Shown piece after piece: positions 1 through 13,150 of a stretch of DNA of 64,000 nucleotides; positions within the stretch are counted from its first letter, which is position 1; each line of letters opens with the position of its first letter. Where the stretch lies: NCBI GenBank assembly GCA_019096155.1, contig JAHCVI010000001.1, positions 4,526,001 to 4,590,000 on the forward strand. The letters run 5' to 3'. Source of the DNA: Staphylotrichum longicolle. Lineage: Eukaryota; Ascomycota; Sordariomycetes; Sordariales; Chaetomiaceae. A program made the translations under genes and the position numbers. The notes beneath the pieces are model-generated. The model saw only the letters and a list, made by a program, of their open reading frames with translations, did not search any database and was not told the DNA's origin.

Positions 1-1736
1 GAGTCCATGTTCATCCCAACACCATGAGAGAATAAGCTTTCTAGACCACTGGCTGCCGCTTTTGGCTTGACGATTCCAGCCAATGATGCAACTGGATTGG
101 AGTCTCACATTCCATCTAGGGAAAGAACCTGGAAGGGTTGGACAAACGTTCGCCCGTGCCAAGACGTAAGCAGTTGAGGCTCGATGGCTGTGGGATGTAA
201 CCCAGAACCTGACGATCAGCGGAGCTGCCCCTGGCCATGTGCCTGAAATAGCGCCGGCTGAGTATCCCCCCCTGTCCCCACAGATCTCGGTGGTACGGGT
301 GGGTAGTGCCCTGCCGGGATCTCATATCCCTGTCAAGCACGGTGACAGTGTTGGACGAAGCTGTCTCTCTGCACTTGCAGTGATCAACTCGTTGAGGCGC
401 AAGCCAACGGGAAATATCAGCCAATAGGGCAAAGTTGATCAAGAGCTAGAACAAGGCGTGATTGACCTTGAAATGGTATCACCATCAGAATACAGATGAA
501 CTCGGATAAACCAGACATCTGTTCCCCTTAAAAGCTGAACCACTGAGCGTCATGAGGTCGGGTTCAGAGCAGCCGTTTGGACCTTCACTCGTTTCACTGG
601 ACCCTCAACAAGACAGGCGCTGTAACAGCGTCCTCTAACGCAAGCGGCCTGATCCAGAGCGCAACTTAACATGATCAGATTGGGTCATAGTTATCCTTAC
701 CATTGTCGTGGAGCTTGGGATGCATGTCCTGTAACTCGGTTAACAAGAGTAACCCTTGTGGACAGACTCGGGTTTGTTTTCCTTTTTTCAACCCTCCGTG
801 AAAGGTAGGTACCTTACCTTGGCTGCAGTAGCATTGTCAACCGTGTGCCGCTTTTCTGTACAGACCTTCCAAAGCCGGATACCGAGACCTTACTGTTACT
901 TCAGCTTCTCAATTATCCGCCTCAACGCTTGCCGCTCTCGCTTAGCTTTGCCGCTGTCAAGGGCAACACCGCACGTAACTTGCTGTCGCAGCGGGAATGA
1001 TTGAAACCCGATGCTGACCGAGTCATCCAAAAGGGGAATCTAAACACGGTATTCAATTTACTGATCTTTTCGTATTGCGGTACCTGGGCAGTCAATGCGA
1101 TGTGTCAACGACCTCATACGGGGGGTTGTGTACCTAGTCTTTCCTTTTTTCGTTATTGTCGGAAGCTCTCCATTACTTACTCACGTTTTGCTTAAGGGCC
1201 AAGAACATCAGGTCGAAGTCTTTCTGACCGAATTGATTTAACCCGTGCCGGACGAGCGTGACCAGAGGCTACGCTTTTGTCAGTTTTCTGTTGGTGGATG
1301 GAAAAATTATCTTCTCTGAGCCCAAATTGAATACCGGGAGCATTGAGCGTCGTTTACAGCACTCGACACCAATAAACTCCGCCGCCGCCTGGTTCTGTAC
1401 CAAGAGGTCTGATGACCAGGCGAATCCAAGGCTCAAAATGCTATTCAGGCCTGGACAACGGTCTTTCCTACCTCTCGCGGCACAGAAATGCCTGTTCACT
1501 ATGGCGCTCCCATTTTGGCACTGTGAAACTGTTAGCAAACCTCTGTGAGTGCCAGTGACTGTTGTACTAACATCCAAGCATCCAATGATTATTGACATAT
1601 ACTTCGTCATCAAGTACAAGATACCCTCCAAGGCACATACGATATCTTGCCATGTGTTTGTTGCCATTATAACGCGCCCGAAGCTCCGTTATGTTCATTC
1701 ATAAGCTAAGGTATGTAGTGCATAGAACACAGCCAT
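1..1736. other. Intergenic region, no gene supported
   Basis: I see no reading frame with recognisable protein similarity, no tRNA and no repeat array. The part from about 780 to 1650 looks richer in A and T than the neighbouring genes. That could be ordinary intergenic sequence or an old decayed element, and I cannot tell which by eye. The right end contains the 3' flank of the minus-strand ABC transporter, whose stop codon lies at 1737-1739. Confidence 0.6.
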
Positions 1737-4700
1737 CTATGATACATTCGAGCACTTCTCATCCAACCCCTCCTCTACCTCGGATACCGCTGCGTTGTAC
1801 AACCTCCCAAAGGCAGAGCCAGGCACGTCGAGAAGGCTGTACGGATTATCAAACTCAACCAAGCGTCCAGCATCCAGAACCGCCACTTTGTCAAAGTCCA
1901 TGATGGTCTCGATCCGATGCGCGACTGCAATAATGGTGTGATTGGCGAACTTTTTGCGAATCAGGCGCTGCATTGTCTCCTCGGTCTTTGCGTCGATACT
2001 GCGGAGGAGGGTTTGGTCAGTCAGAAAATCCAACAGTAGGCGGAGCAATTTCTCTTACCTGCTAGTAGCTTCGTCCAGGATTAAGATGTTGCCGGGCCGC
2101 AGCATAGCGCGGGCAAAACAGAACAACTGTTTCTGGCCAGCAGACAGATTCAGAGAGTCAATATCTGCATCGAGGCCACCATGCTTCTCGACAGCTTCCA
2201 TAACCTGCACAGATTTAAGAGCACCGATAATTTCCTGATCCGAGGCACCTCCGGTCGGGTTTGCGTTGAGGCGCACTGAACCTTTGAGCAGGAAAGGGTG
2301 CTGCGGCACAGCGACGATCCGGCTACGGACTTCCTGTCGAGGGAGCGTGGAAATGTCCACTCCATCCACGCGGATGGTTCCACCTTGCAGATCCACGAGA
2401 CGGAAAAGGCTCATGATAAGGGAGGTCTTGCCACTGCCAGTCCTTCCGCATACGCCAATCTTCTCGCCGGCTTTGATTGCGATGGAGACATTCTTCAAGA
2501 CACGATCATCTCTCCTGTGTTCGGCCCAAAATCAGCGAGGTGAACAGAGACAAACCCTCAGATCGCGTGGCAGGAACTTACGTGTATGCAGCGGACAAGT
2601 TGTCGAACTCCATCGCACCCGTCGACGGCCAGCCTGGGGGCGGGGTGTCCTTTTCCTCGGGCTGATCCTCAGACACCGTGGTTTCAGTAAAACTTCTGAT
2701 GCGGGAGACCGAGCCTATGTGCGTTTCCAGTGTTGTCCAGAAGGTGACCAGCAGCTTTATATTCTGGCTGAACTGAATGACGTTGAGTAGTGCGAGACCG
2801 ACACCGCCAGCAGCCATGGTACCTCGGAGCTGAACCACTAGAACCATCAGCAGGACAGCAATGGCGGCGACAACCAAATCCAAGACAAGCGTCAGCCAGC
2901 GTTGAACGGCAAACAAGAGGTAGAAGGGACGCTGCGAGCGATCCAGGAGTTCGTGGTTTCTGTTGTTCAGTGCTTCTTGCCAGTTGAAGGCGCGAATCGT
3001 GGCTAGGCCATTGAGCGACTCCTCAAACAAGGAGTAGAGTGGTGCCTTGGTCTCCAGGTCCATCAAGCGGAGCTGCCGCGAGGTGCGGAGGTACACTTTC
3101 TGGATGAGATACAAGGAAATGAGCACAATGGGGAAAGAGATGGCCGCGTAAACAGATCCGTAGCCGATGAGAGCCATTTGCGCAAGGCAGAGAATGAATG
3201 CTGGAATTGAAAAAGTCAGCATCTGGCGGTGACTGCGGGAGGAAATGTGACCTTACTGGCGAAGGTATTTAGGGCAGCGGTGGGCAACTCCATGTCAATC
3301 AGTTGCAGGTCTTGGCTGAAGCGATTCAGTGTGACGCCAGAATCTGTGTTGACGAAGAATGACATAGGCGCACTGAGGACTGTTTTGAGGAGCGCGAAGT
3401 GGAATTTCTCTCCAGAGAGTGGCACCATCGTAATGATCATTTGCCTGGGAGCCCCATGTCAGATCCAGAACCAGTTTGAATGGAGAAACGGGATGCTTAC
3501 CAGCAGCTTATGAATAAGCACACAATGCCAATTCCACCAAGCATGGCATATATTCCGAGCCAGTATCCCAGTCTGCCGTTGGGGTCGGAGTCGTTGTAGG
3601 CAGCCCACCACTGCACCCAAATGGCTGTTCAAAAGACGTAAGACACATGGCCTTCAACTGGTCGCCATTCTGGAAAATAAGCAGGCTGAGCAAAGAACTC
3701 ACTGGGGAATGAAATGCAGAAAACAAAGCCGATGATAGCTGCAACAAAAATGAGACTGGCCCACCAGCCGACCGACTTGACGTAGTAGAGGTAAATCTGC
3801 ACATCGCCTGTTCGCCGGCTAGTGCCATCCTCTCCGTCGCCTGCACAAGCTGTCTCACTCGAGGTGAGCGAAGCTCCAGAATCCATGTCTCTCGGCTGAG
3901 TAGTAGCGACGCCTTCCTTCTCCTTATCAAAAACAACCTGAAGCATTTGATCGTCGTTCTCGGGGGTATACGTCCATTCAGCCGGAGGAAGATTGAACGA
4001 GGAAACGTAGCCGCCGGCGTCATTAAGGCTGGCAAATGTTCCCTGCGCATCGATGCTCCCGTTAGGGCCGAGACAAACGATATGGTCCGCATAGGAGAGA
4101 CGTTTGGCTGGGAAAGTGGTGAGCGTAGGGTCCCTGGGAAACAAGACGTGGTCTGCCAAACATACCGGATGATGACACAATCAATACAGTGGACTGCATC
4201 TCGCGGAGAATTCCCTCCTGTCCGAGTAGGCTGTGGAAGACGTGATCCTCAGTAGAATTGTCCAGGCCGCTGAGGACATCGTCAAGGATCACGATCTTTC
4301 TCCGAGCATAGACTGCACGTGCGAGTGCCTGAAAATCGTGGTTAGCGCCCCAACCAATATCAAAAGGATGAGAGCTGATAACGGGAGTCTTACGATGCGT
4401 TGACTTTGCCCCCCGCTGAGAGCAATCCCGCCGCTCCCAATCCGTGACGAATCGCCCATGGGCAACTCCCTGAAATCTCTTCTGAGAGAACAAGCATGCA
4501 CGACTCGCGCGTACCACTTTTCGTCATATTCCTCGCAGCCGACAATAGCCTGGCGAACGGTTCCGTTCATATGCCAGGGGTCTTGGGCGCAGTAGGCAAT
4601 GCTTGTTGACCCAAGGCGCACGGAGCCCGCCAACATGGGCACTTCGCCCAGAAGCGCCTGCAGCAACGTTGATTTACCGCAGCCAACTGGACCAACGACC

Positions 4701-7197
4701 ATCGTAAGTTTTTGCCACGGAATGGACAGATCGATTCTCTTTAGCAAGGGTTCCTTGGCGGTATCCCAGCCAAAGTCACCCCCTTCAACTGTAATAGCTT
4801 CAGGGGATGAGCTGTCAAGCCTGGGCTTCTCGGACACCTCGTCTCGCTGCTTCGTGTCCGCCCGCTTTTCTGAGTCGAGAAACTGCTGAATGCGAACAAA
4901 GCTACCAGCTGCGCCGATGAACGCTGCCAAAGCCATGACCAAAGAGGCCAGAGGCTCGGAGAGCAGGGCAAACAGTGAGAGTGCCGTAAACACACGCGCC
5001 GTATCCAGAGTTGAGTCGCCGCTGTCACGAGCACGAACTGAAAAGACAGTGAAGGTCAAGACAGGCGCAAATACTTGGGTCACATAGGCTGCAACCCATC
5101 TGCATCAGCCACTAGCTCACGTTCACTGCAAGTGTGCAGACTTACCGAAAACCATGTTCCAGATGATCAGCTTTCGAAATTTCTTGGAAATGCGAAGCTC
5201 ATCAACACGCAGCTTCTGCAAGCTGACCAGAAGCGTGTCCTTCAAACCACACATTTTGACGCCCTTCATGGACGCCAGCATGGCCGAAGTAGCTGAGATG
5301 CGCTTCTCAATGGCCTCGAGCCACATTGCCTGCCGGGACATGATGAAGTTCATTGCAAAGATGGAACCCAACAGCGACACTGGATCGTGTTAGTCAGGGC
5401 CGTACAAATTCCTGAGTGCTGACGAATGGCACTGCCGGGGGGAAGGGTATGTCTTACAGAGTGACACGGCGACAGGCACGACGCAAGCGACTCCAAGTTG
5501 CTGTTCGAGAAGATATATCGCAACACCAACTTCAATGGCATTGCCCCATATCTCGTGCATGGTCTGCCAACCTTGGACAATGCGTTCCATATCGGCGCTC
5601 ATGAGGGTCATGGACGTAGCGGGATCTACATCTTTGAGGCTGAGGGAGCCTGTCTTGCGGTAGATCATGGAGACCAGGCCAGCACGCACCATGGCAATGG
5701 TGCGATACGTCCGGTGTTGGTACGAACCCATGGAGACCTGAATTGTATCCAATCAGCATCGAGTGGTGCCAGCGGAACAAGACAGGAGAAAGGAGTGCGG
5801 AGGAGGTCGAAAGTATCAGAGCAGCAACTCACCGCGATGCCGACATAGACCAAGAAGTACGCGCCAATGAGCCCGTAACCTCTCTGAGTTGTCTCACTGT
5901 TGATTTCTTCCTGGGAAAGCGTAATAGCATGGTTGATGAGGAACGGCTGGCAGAAGGAGAGCGCAGTAAGGCATGCACGTGGCGGAATTGTTTGCAGCAC
6001 CGTTCGCTTTAGAACACCGAAGGAGGTCCACAGGAGAGAGTATGGTGACTTCTGGACCGCTGCTGTGGGTCAGTGACGGAGCCGATTGATATCATTTCGA
6101 CTGGCGCGGTAAAGTAGAACAGCTCGGCAGAAACAGAGGCAAGATGTATGAAAGGTAAGTGACAACTGTCTGCACGACTGGTGGAGTGGCGACGAGAAAA
6201 GGTGATGACAATTGAAGAGTGAAGCAGGCAAACAAGAACTTATGGGTATTGGAAACACGCGCGGGTCAAGCTGAGCGCCCTATCAGCGTAAAGGAGCTCG
6301 AGTGAATGCAAATGAAATGAACGAAAATGAAGGGCGATACAGTGAGAGAGTTTTCTCACCTGAGTTCCAGACTGCTTGAAACCTCTTGTATTGGTATGAG
6401 GCTTGAAGATGCTTATCTAGGACAAACAAGTCCTCGACATCAAGCTCATGACTGAAGCCTTGGCGGAAGAGGGGATTGAGCCACCAAAAGAAGGACCGGT
6501 TGTAAATGCTGCTGGTGGCCTCGGGAGGGTAAGTCCTATACTCAGGACGCAACAGGCGGCGCTTGTCGATGGCTTCGAGCACAAGGACAATGAACTTGAC
6601 CACGACGGTGGTGGTGGAGATGTATGCAAGGACATTGTTTGAAAAGTCTGTACCACGGAGCCAAAGGGTCCGCGAGTGAGCGATATCAAACAGGAGAGTA
6701 GCAAGCACGTAAGTGTTGATGATCGATGAGGGCCTGACAGCTCGTGTGTGCTCGACGTATGAGAGCAAGCAGAGCCCAACAAACGAGAGGAGGACAAGGA
6801 CAGAGGCAGGCAAAGTGCTCCGTGTTCGGATGGCTGGTGAGGTTGCCCAGATGACTAGTGCAGCAAGCTGTAAAGCTGCTAGAACTACCCAAGCGGACTA
6901 GAGGTGAGATGGAGCGTGTTAGTACCTCATGCACGTTGTGCTGCATAGGGTTGGTGCGGTATGGGATCTTACTATCTTCGCAGCTGCAAAACGAGTACCC
7001 GTTGCCACCTTCTTCGCGCGTCTCGAAAGATACCAGACGCGTGGCAGAAGAGCGACAAGGAGAAGACTCACGGGCACGATAGTAAGGATCGTCTCCTCAA
7101 AGAGCAGTGTGAAGTCGAACCCGCCTCGACATTGGCCAGCGTGTGGGCCGAACGAGTCGTCGAGGCGAGAACACGAAATGTGTGCTGATTGGGCCAT
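1737..7197 (-). CDS. ABCC (MRP-type) multidrug/conjugate ABC transporter, 13 exons
   Basis: Full-length ABCC exporter of about 1,472 residues; all 13 exons join in frame. Exons on the minus strand: 7197-6973, 6897-6360, 6062-5833, 5737-5458, 5379-5146, 5088-4394, 4328-4166, 4107-3703, 3624-3501, 3444-3257, 3200-2582, 2514-2059, 1998-1737. The ATG at 7197 starts MAQSAHISCSRLDDSFGP, followed by the TMD0 helices typical of fungal ABCC proteins. NBD1 has Walker A GPVGCGKST, signature LSGGQSQRI (intron just after it) and the degenerate Walker B ILDD usual in MRP NBD1. NBD2 has GRTGSGKTS, LSAGQKQ, ILILDEATS and the H-loop AVAHRIET. Exon 3 has two adjacent possible acceptors (CAGCAG) differing by one codon. 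The gene is divergent from the NRPS, which suggests peptide export at the plasma or vacuolar membrane. ABCC membership is firm; the substrate is inference. Confidence 0.93.
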
Positions 7198-8888
7198 GAT
7201 AGCCAAAGTCGGGCATCAAGAACTCGCGGGCGACAACATGAACGGGACAGCAGGAAGAAACAGAAAACTGGGGATAGAAATTCTGGATCGACGAGAATGT
7301 CCCAAGGAGCGGAGAACCAGGTCCTGGGTTGCAGGGCTTCATATCGAGATTCGTCCCAAAAACTTTTCAAAAGTTGTGCTCTTCCCTGTCTTGCCGGGCC
7401 TGGGCCCGACGATCCGGGGGAGCAAGGCAGGGACGCTGATTTGCTTCAGCTTGATGATCAATCCCGTCACCCTGGACGCGCGAGGACGCGAGGTGACAAC
7501 GCATAAACACCGAGCTGGTCTCCGATGGGACCTTCCTTGGCTGTGAATTTGTTTGGTGCTCGACGGTTCGCCCAGGGCTCGACGTAGGTAGCCGTTCAGC
7601 CTCTTGCGTCGACGGACAGCCGGTAACGGGACGGATACGACACCGGGCTTCAGCTCCCATCGACTCCCCAGACCGAGGCCAAGAATACGGTGTTGAAATC
7701 CTGTTTTCAACGGTGCATTTCTTCGGTTACTGTAACTCCCTGACGGTATTCGGCGACCTTGAGCCGTTGTGGACCTTGGCAGGGCGATCTCGCCCCCATT
7801 GCGTGCAAAGTCGGCATTCTTGCTCAGCGTAGCATATGCGGTCAGTGGCGCCAGTGCCGGCCGCAGTTTTGCTCCGGTGGAAATGCAGCTTCAGCCGCCT
7901 CTGTGGGTTGCTTCAGCGTCCCGTTTGGGGCTTCAAGCTGCCGCTCCGCCTGCGCGATGCGGCTGGCTATATACAACGTTGTGCTCGGCCAGCGGGATTT
8001 CCCAGCTGTCATTCGATGACAGGACAGGGAATGCTGTGGTTCTGCTGGCTGATTGGCCACCTCATTTACCGCCCCTCCGTCTCCCCAGGTGATCGACAGA
8101 GCCGTTACCCGCTCGGAGGGACCGGTTAGATAGCCGCTGCAGCTAGCTGAGCGCCCCCTGCAAGGCAAACTTGTCCCCCTGCATGCAAGATTTGACGTCT
8201 CCTGTCATCCAAAGCCGGAATGCAATACACGTGTTGATCAACCTGCCAAATATCGCAAAACCCGCTGTCGATCTTTCCCCTGCCATCTGGTGATCTGACC
8301 GCGAGTTTATCCAGGTGGCAGACATTCCTGGAATGCCCAGAGCAGGATCTTTGACACGGCCAAAAATAACTGGTTTTCAAGTTTTGCCAGATGCCACCCT
8401 CACAGGCGAGCCAGTGCAACTGCAGCCACCCGGGTGCCCGTTCGTTTCACGAAAATTTGTCGCTCCCTTTCGCTTTGGGAAGCGAAGCGCAAGGAAACGG
8501 GAAAAGGAAGGAGGAAAGGAGCCGGACGAGAAGACGCGGGTTTGATTGTATAAACTGATGGACGTGTCTGATCCCGAGTTGTCGGTCCAGGCTTGCCCCT
8601 GTGTGATGACTGCTCTGCCTTGTGGAGCATGACTTGAAGTTTGAGTGATCAACACTCGTTCTCGCTTTTTCACAGCTTGGAGCTTCCAGCCTTCAGAGTG
8701 CGACGCCTCATCGAAACACGCCCGTGCTCTGTGCATTGGTTGATCTCTGCTGTGTTATCCCCTGACTCCCAAATCAATTTGCGCCAAAGTCCATCCACTT
8801 CTTGCCTTCTTTTGGCCATTTCATCATACATACTCTTTACCTTGGCCATAGCCGGTACCATAATCTATCACACCCCGAACCAATAATC
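7198..8888. promoter_or_regulatory. Divergent intergenic region between ABCC transporter and NRPS
   Basis: This 1.7-kb gap separates two divergently transcribed genes, so it must hold both promoters. A TATAAA sequence lies at 8549-8554, about 340 bp upstream of the NRPS ATG, and pyrimidine-rich stretches follow up to the start codon; either could be core-promoter sequence, but this is weak evidence. Short frames here show no protein similarity. I did not find a convincing pathway-specific palindrome by eye. Confidence 0.5.
8549..8554 (+). promoter_or_regulatory. TATA-like element upstream of the NRPS
   Basis: The sequence TATAAA lies about 340 bp before the NRPS start codon. It is the clearest TATA match in the last few hundred bases before the gene. 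Fungal promoters often lack a functional TATA box, so this is only a candidate. Confidence 0.25.
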
Positions 8889-11800
8889 ATGAACTCCACC
8901 GCCGCTTTCAATGGCTGGGAAGCCTACCTGAAGGGCTTGACGTCCTGCCGGTTTCCACGCTTCAGCCGTCCGGCCAACGACACCACAAACGGTCCCCGGC
9001 AAGTTGCATCGGCCCGGGTCAGTGTTGAGCAGGCGGACAGACTGCTGTCGCTGTCGACAACTGACCCTGAGGAACTGAGTGCTGTGCTCCGCACAGCTTG
9101 GGCATTGCTTCTCAGATGCTACACCGGCCAAGACGACGTCAGCTTCGGTTTTCAGCATGGCGGGAACCTCGCTGGCGAACCCATCGTTGCCCGCTTCCTC
9201 TTGGAGGACTCGGCCACTGTTGCCGACACGGTGGGGCGTGCCAAGACGGACCTTGCCGGCGATCTCCCTCCGGTCCCCACTCGGCTGATCCGTTCCGGAG
9301 ACTCGGGACAGCTCCTTGTCGACACAGCTGTCGTCCTCTGGAGCTTCACAAAGACCTCGGCTCCCTGCCGTGTCCTGGAACCCGTATGTGTTTTCTTTCA
9401 TCCTACCTTGAATTCCGACAACGCCCAATGATCAACATTGTTACCCCTGATTTAACCCTAACCCTCACCGTTGTCTGTGACCTGCTAACACAAGCAACAG
9501 CAAGAGCACAAGCTGCGCCTCTTGGTTAAGCGCGGCGAGGCCAGTCTAGGCCTTTTTCTGGAATGGAGCAACAACTTCCTTGGCATGTCAGTCGCGCAAG
9601 GTGCACTGGTAGCCGGGACGCTGGACAAGATCCTGTCTGGCATGCTCACGAGCTCCCCTGACACACCCCTGAGCTCACTGGACTGTCTGAGTCCGGCAAA
9701 TCTCAATCGAGTATGCGAGTGGAACAACACCTACTCAGTCCAACCGGTCGAGCGCTGCGTCCATGACATGATTGCCGACCAGGTCCTTGACCGTCCCGAT
9801 TCCGAGGCCATCTGCGCGTGGGATGGCTCGCTTACGTACCGGGAGCTGGATGCCGTGACTGGCCGGTTAGCAGACCGGCTTATACAGCTTGGGGTTGGAC
9901 CTGAGACATTGGTTCCGCTTTGCTTTGAGAAATCGGTTCGTCTCCCCTAACTTCCTCTTTTCAAGGTTCAACAGCGGCTCACTCAATGGACAGAAATGGA
10001 CAGTGATAGCAATGCTCGCTGTTCTGAAAGCGGGTGGGGCTTTTGTGCCTCTTGACCCGACTCATCCATCTGACAGGCTCCGGGGTCTCTGCGAATCAGT
10101 CGGGGCAAAGCTTGTCCTCTGCTCTAGCAAACTTGTTCAAGTTCTTGCTGGAATCGTGGATACAGTGGTCCCCGTTGATGACACCACCATCGCAGAGATT
10201 GCCCACACAGAGCCAAAGAAGGAGCCCGAGAGCGCACCCACCGCCTCCAGCTCAAATGCAGCATACGTGATCTTCACATCCGGATCCACCGGCAAGCCGA
10301 AGGTAAAAGGCGCCGCCTCATGCCATCGATCCTAAACACCTATCTAACACAATGAAAACAGGGCACCGTGATCGAACACCAAGCGTTCTGCTCAAGTGCT
10401 CGGGCCCACGCTCCCGCGCTGCGTATTGACGGTACCTGCCGAGTACTGCAGTTTGCCGCGCACACTTTCGACGCAAGTCTGGTTGAGATTCTCACTCCGC
10501 TCATGGTTGGAGCCTGTGTCTGCATCCCCAGCGAGCACGAGCGACTCAACGACCTCGCTGGCGCAATGAACCGTATGGAGGTGGATCACGCCGTCCTTAC
10601 ACCGTCTTTTGTCAACTTTCTTACACCCGCCACTGTCCCTCGGCTCCGCAGGCTTGTGCTCGCTGGCGAGGCCATGTCCCGCTCTCATGTTGCCACCTGG
10701 TCACATATCGAGCTGGTGAATGGATACGGGCCCGCTGAAAGCGCCGTCGCGGCTGTAGTGAACCCGAATGTTGGTCCCAACACCGAGGCTACCGATATCG
10801 GGACGCCATGCGGCGTGAGGGTCTGGCTCGTCGATCCCGCTGACCATCATCGCTTGGTGCCTGTCGGCTGTGTCGGCGAGATGCTTCTTGAGGGCCCCAG
10901 TCTGGCTCGGGGATACCTGAACGATCCATTCAAGACCGCAGAAAGCTTCATCCCGGGCACGGCGTGGGCACACCAATCCGCCGACGAAGGCAAGCCCGAT
11001 CGCCGATTCTACAAGACAGGCGACTTGGCCCGGTACAACTCGGATTTGGGCTCTTTGAGCTACGTTGGCAGAAAGGACACACAGATCAAACTTCACGGTC
11101 AGCGCATCGAGCTCGGCGAGATTGAGCACCATCTCGCCGTGGATGAGAGTGTCCAGCACGCATTGGTCCTCCTTCCAAAAAATGGCCCTTTGGCAAAGCG
11201 GCTCATTACTGTACTCTCACTCGCCAGCACTTTGACTCCGTCATCATCGCTTGATGCTGTTGACGATAAGCAAACGCCAGACGCGGTGCTGAGGTTGGCC
11301 GAGAAACCATCTCTCACAGAACCCATCCTTCAACGCATTCGTTCACGACTAGGCGAACGCCTTCCTGCATACATGGTGCCTTCAACATGGCTCTGCGTTC
11401 AAGCCATTCCCATGCTACCCTCCAAGAAGATGGACCGAAAGACTGTCCTTACCTGGGTGGAGAGCACCCTCACACCAGAGCAGTACCAAGAGATCATCAG
11501 GGGCCATCACTCTTCGGAGACTACAGCACTTCCACACAACATCACAAGCCTTCTGAACAATGTCGAAACCCAGCTGTGCAACATTTGGAGCGTGGTTCTG
11601 AACTTCCCTGCCGACCAGATCAACCCTGACGACCGCAGCTTTCTCAGTCTCGGCGGAGATTCCATCTCAGCCATGGCCTGCGCGAGTCAAGCCAAGAAGG
11701 CACGCCTGGGAGTATCGGTGCAAGATGTTCTCAAGGCCAAATCCTTGAGGCAACTAGCTGCCGCTGTCAAGCCCATGGCGCAGCCCGACAAAGTCGACAA

Positions 11801-13150
11801 CTTCAGCGAGGAGGAGGCAGACATTTCTGCTTTCGACTTGAGCCCAATCCAGCAGTTTCATTTTCAAGTCCGGGGCGAGGCACACGGTGACGAGCACTTC
11901 AATCAGAGCTTTTGCCTGCGTCTTACCCGCCGAGTGGAAGAAAGCGCTATCCGAGAAGCGATTCGGACCGTGGTAGACCGCCACGCTATGCTCCGAGCTC
12001 GCTTCGCTCCAGCAGAGGATGGACAGTGGAAGCAATCCATCACCATGGACGTGGAGCCCGCCTACCGTTTTCGGACCCACACGATTTCCGCCCGGGCTGA
12101 GGCAGACGCCGGGATAGCCAGTGCTCAGGCGTGCCTTAACGTGCGCCGAGGCCCCCTGTTGGCGGCAGAGCTGTTTACCTTGCAGGGCAAGGGCGAACAG
12201 ATTCTGTTCCTGACCGCGCACCACCTTGTCATTGATCTTGTTTCTTGGCGAGTCCTTCTTGAAGAGATCGAAGAGTTACTGGAAAATCCGGCAGCAGCCA
12301 AGGAGACACTCACTATCCATCGGTCACTGCCGTTCCGGAAGTGGACGGTTCTTCAGATGAACGATTGTGCCGGCCGGTCTCTCAGCCAAGTTCTACCGTC
12401 AGCTGACCAGGTTCCTGCCGCGCAGTTTGAGTACTGGGGAATGAACGACAAGCCCAATCTGTACGGCGATGTGGCCTGCGAAGGTTTTGAGCTCAACATG
12501 GCTACCACAGCCGCCCTCCTGTCTGAGTGCCATATTCCTTTCCGCACTGAGACTGTGGACCTCCTCCTCGCGGCGCTCATTTGGTCTTTCCAAACTACCT
12601 TCCCAGACCGTGTTGCCCCTGCCATCTTCAACGAAGGCCACGGCCGTGAACCACCTCAGGAGGAGATTGACATCGCCCGCACCGTTGGGTGGTTTACGGC
12701 GCTGTTCCCGGTTGTTCTCGCGTCCCCGGCGACGTTTGCCGACGCTCTTGTCAAAACCAAGGACCTGCGTCGCCGTGTTCCGGGCAATGGACGCCCTTAC
12801 TTTTCCACGCGATTCCACACCCCTGAGGGCCGCGAGAGCTGGGGATCCCATCACCGAAACATGGAGATCTCCTTCAACTTCCTCGGCCGCTACCAGCAGC
12901 TCGAACGTGCTGGCGCCTTGTTCCAGCCTGCGGAGGGTACTCTGATGGCCGGAGAGGCCCACCCAGGTAGCCCGACGGCAGACTTTGGGCACGCTGCACC
13001 GCGGTTCTCGCTTTTTGAGATCTCGGCGGTGATAATACAGGGGACCTTGAGGTTTGGCTTCGCGTGGAACTCCAAAATGCGTCACCAGCAGCGTATTCAC
13101 GATTGGGTTGTCGCCTGCCGCGGAGTTCTGGCTGAAGCCGCGACAACGCT
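8889..13150 (+). other. NRPS module 1: half C - A1 - T1 - E1 (D-residue initiation)
   Basis: The first 230 or so residues match only the C-terminal half of a condensation domain (WALLLRCYTGQDDVSFGF region) and contain no HHxxxDG, so the module initiates. A1 runs from about 9745 to 11445 across introns 9936-9993 and 10303-10361; the second splits the P-loop after GKPK. By alignment with GrsA, the A1 specificity residues read DAVLVAGVA plus the A10 lysine. T1 carries LGGDS with its serine at 11661-11663. E1 has FDLSPIQQ at about 11831, HHLVIDLVSW at about 12219 and NEGHGRE at about 12630. Residue one is therefore expected in the D configuration. Confidence 0.85.

Noticed and set aside
780..1650. 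Transposon relic inactivated by repeat-induced point mutation
   Set aside because: Slightly A/T-rich by eye, but I see no transposase or reverse-transcriptase remnant and no terminal repeats; dinucleotide indices would be needed.
9450..9470. TTAACCCTAACCC inside NRPS intron 1 and GGTTAGGGTTAG at about 54,885 as interstitial telomeric repeats
   Set aside because: Only two repeat units each, consistent with chance; nothing else suggests an old chromosome end.
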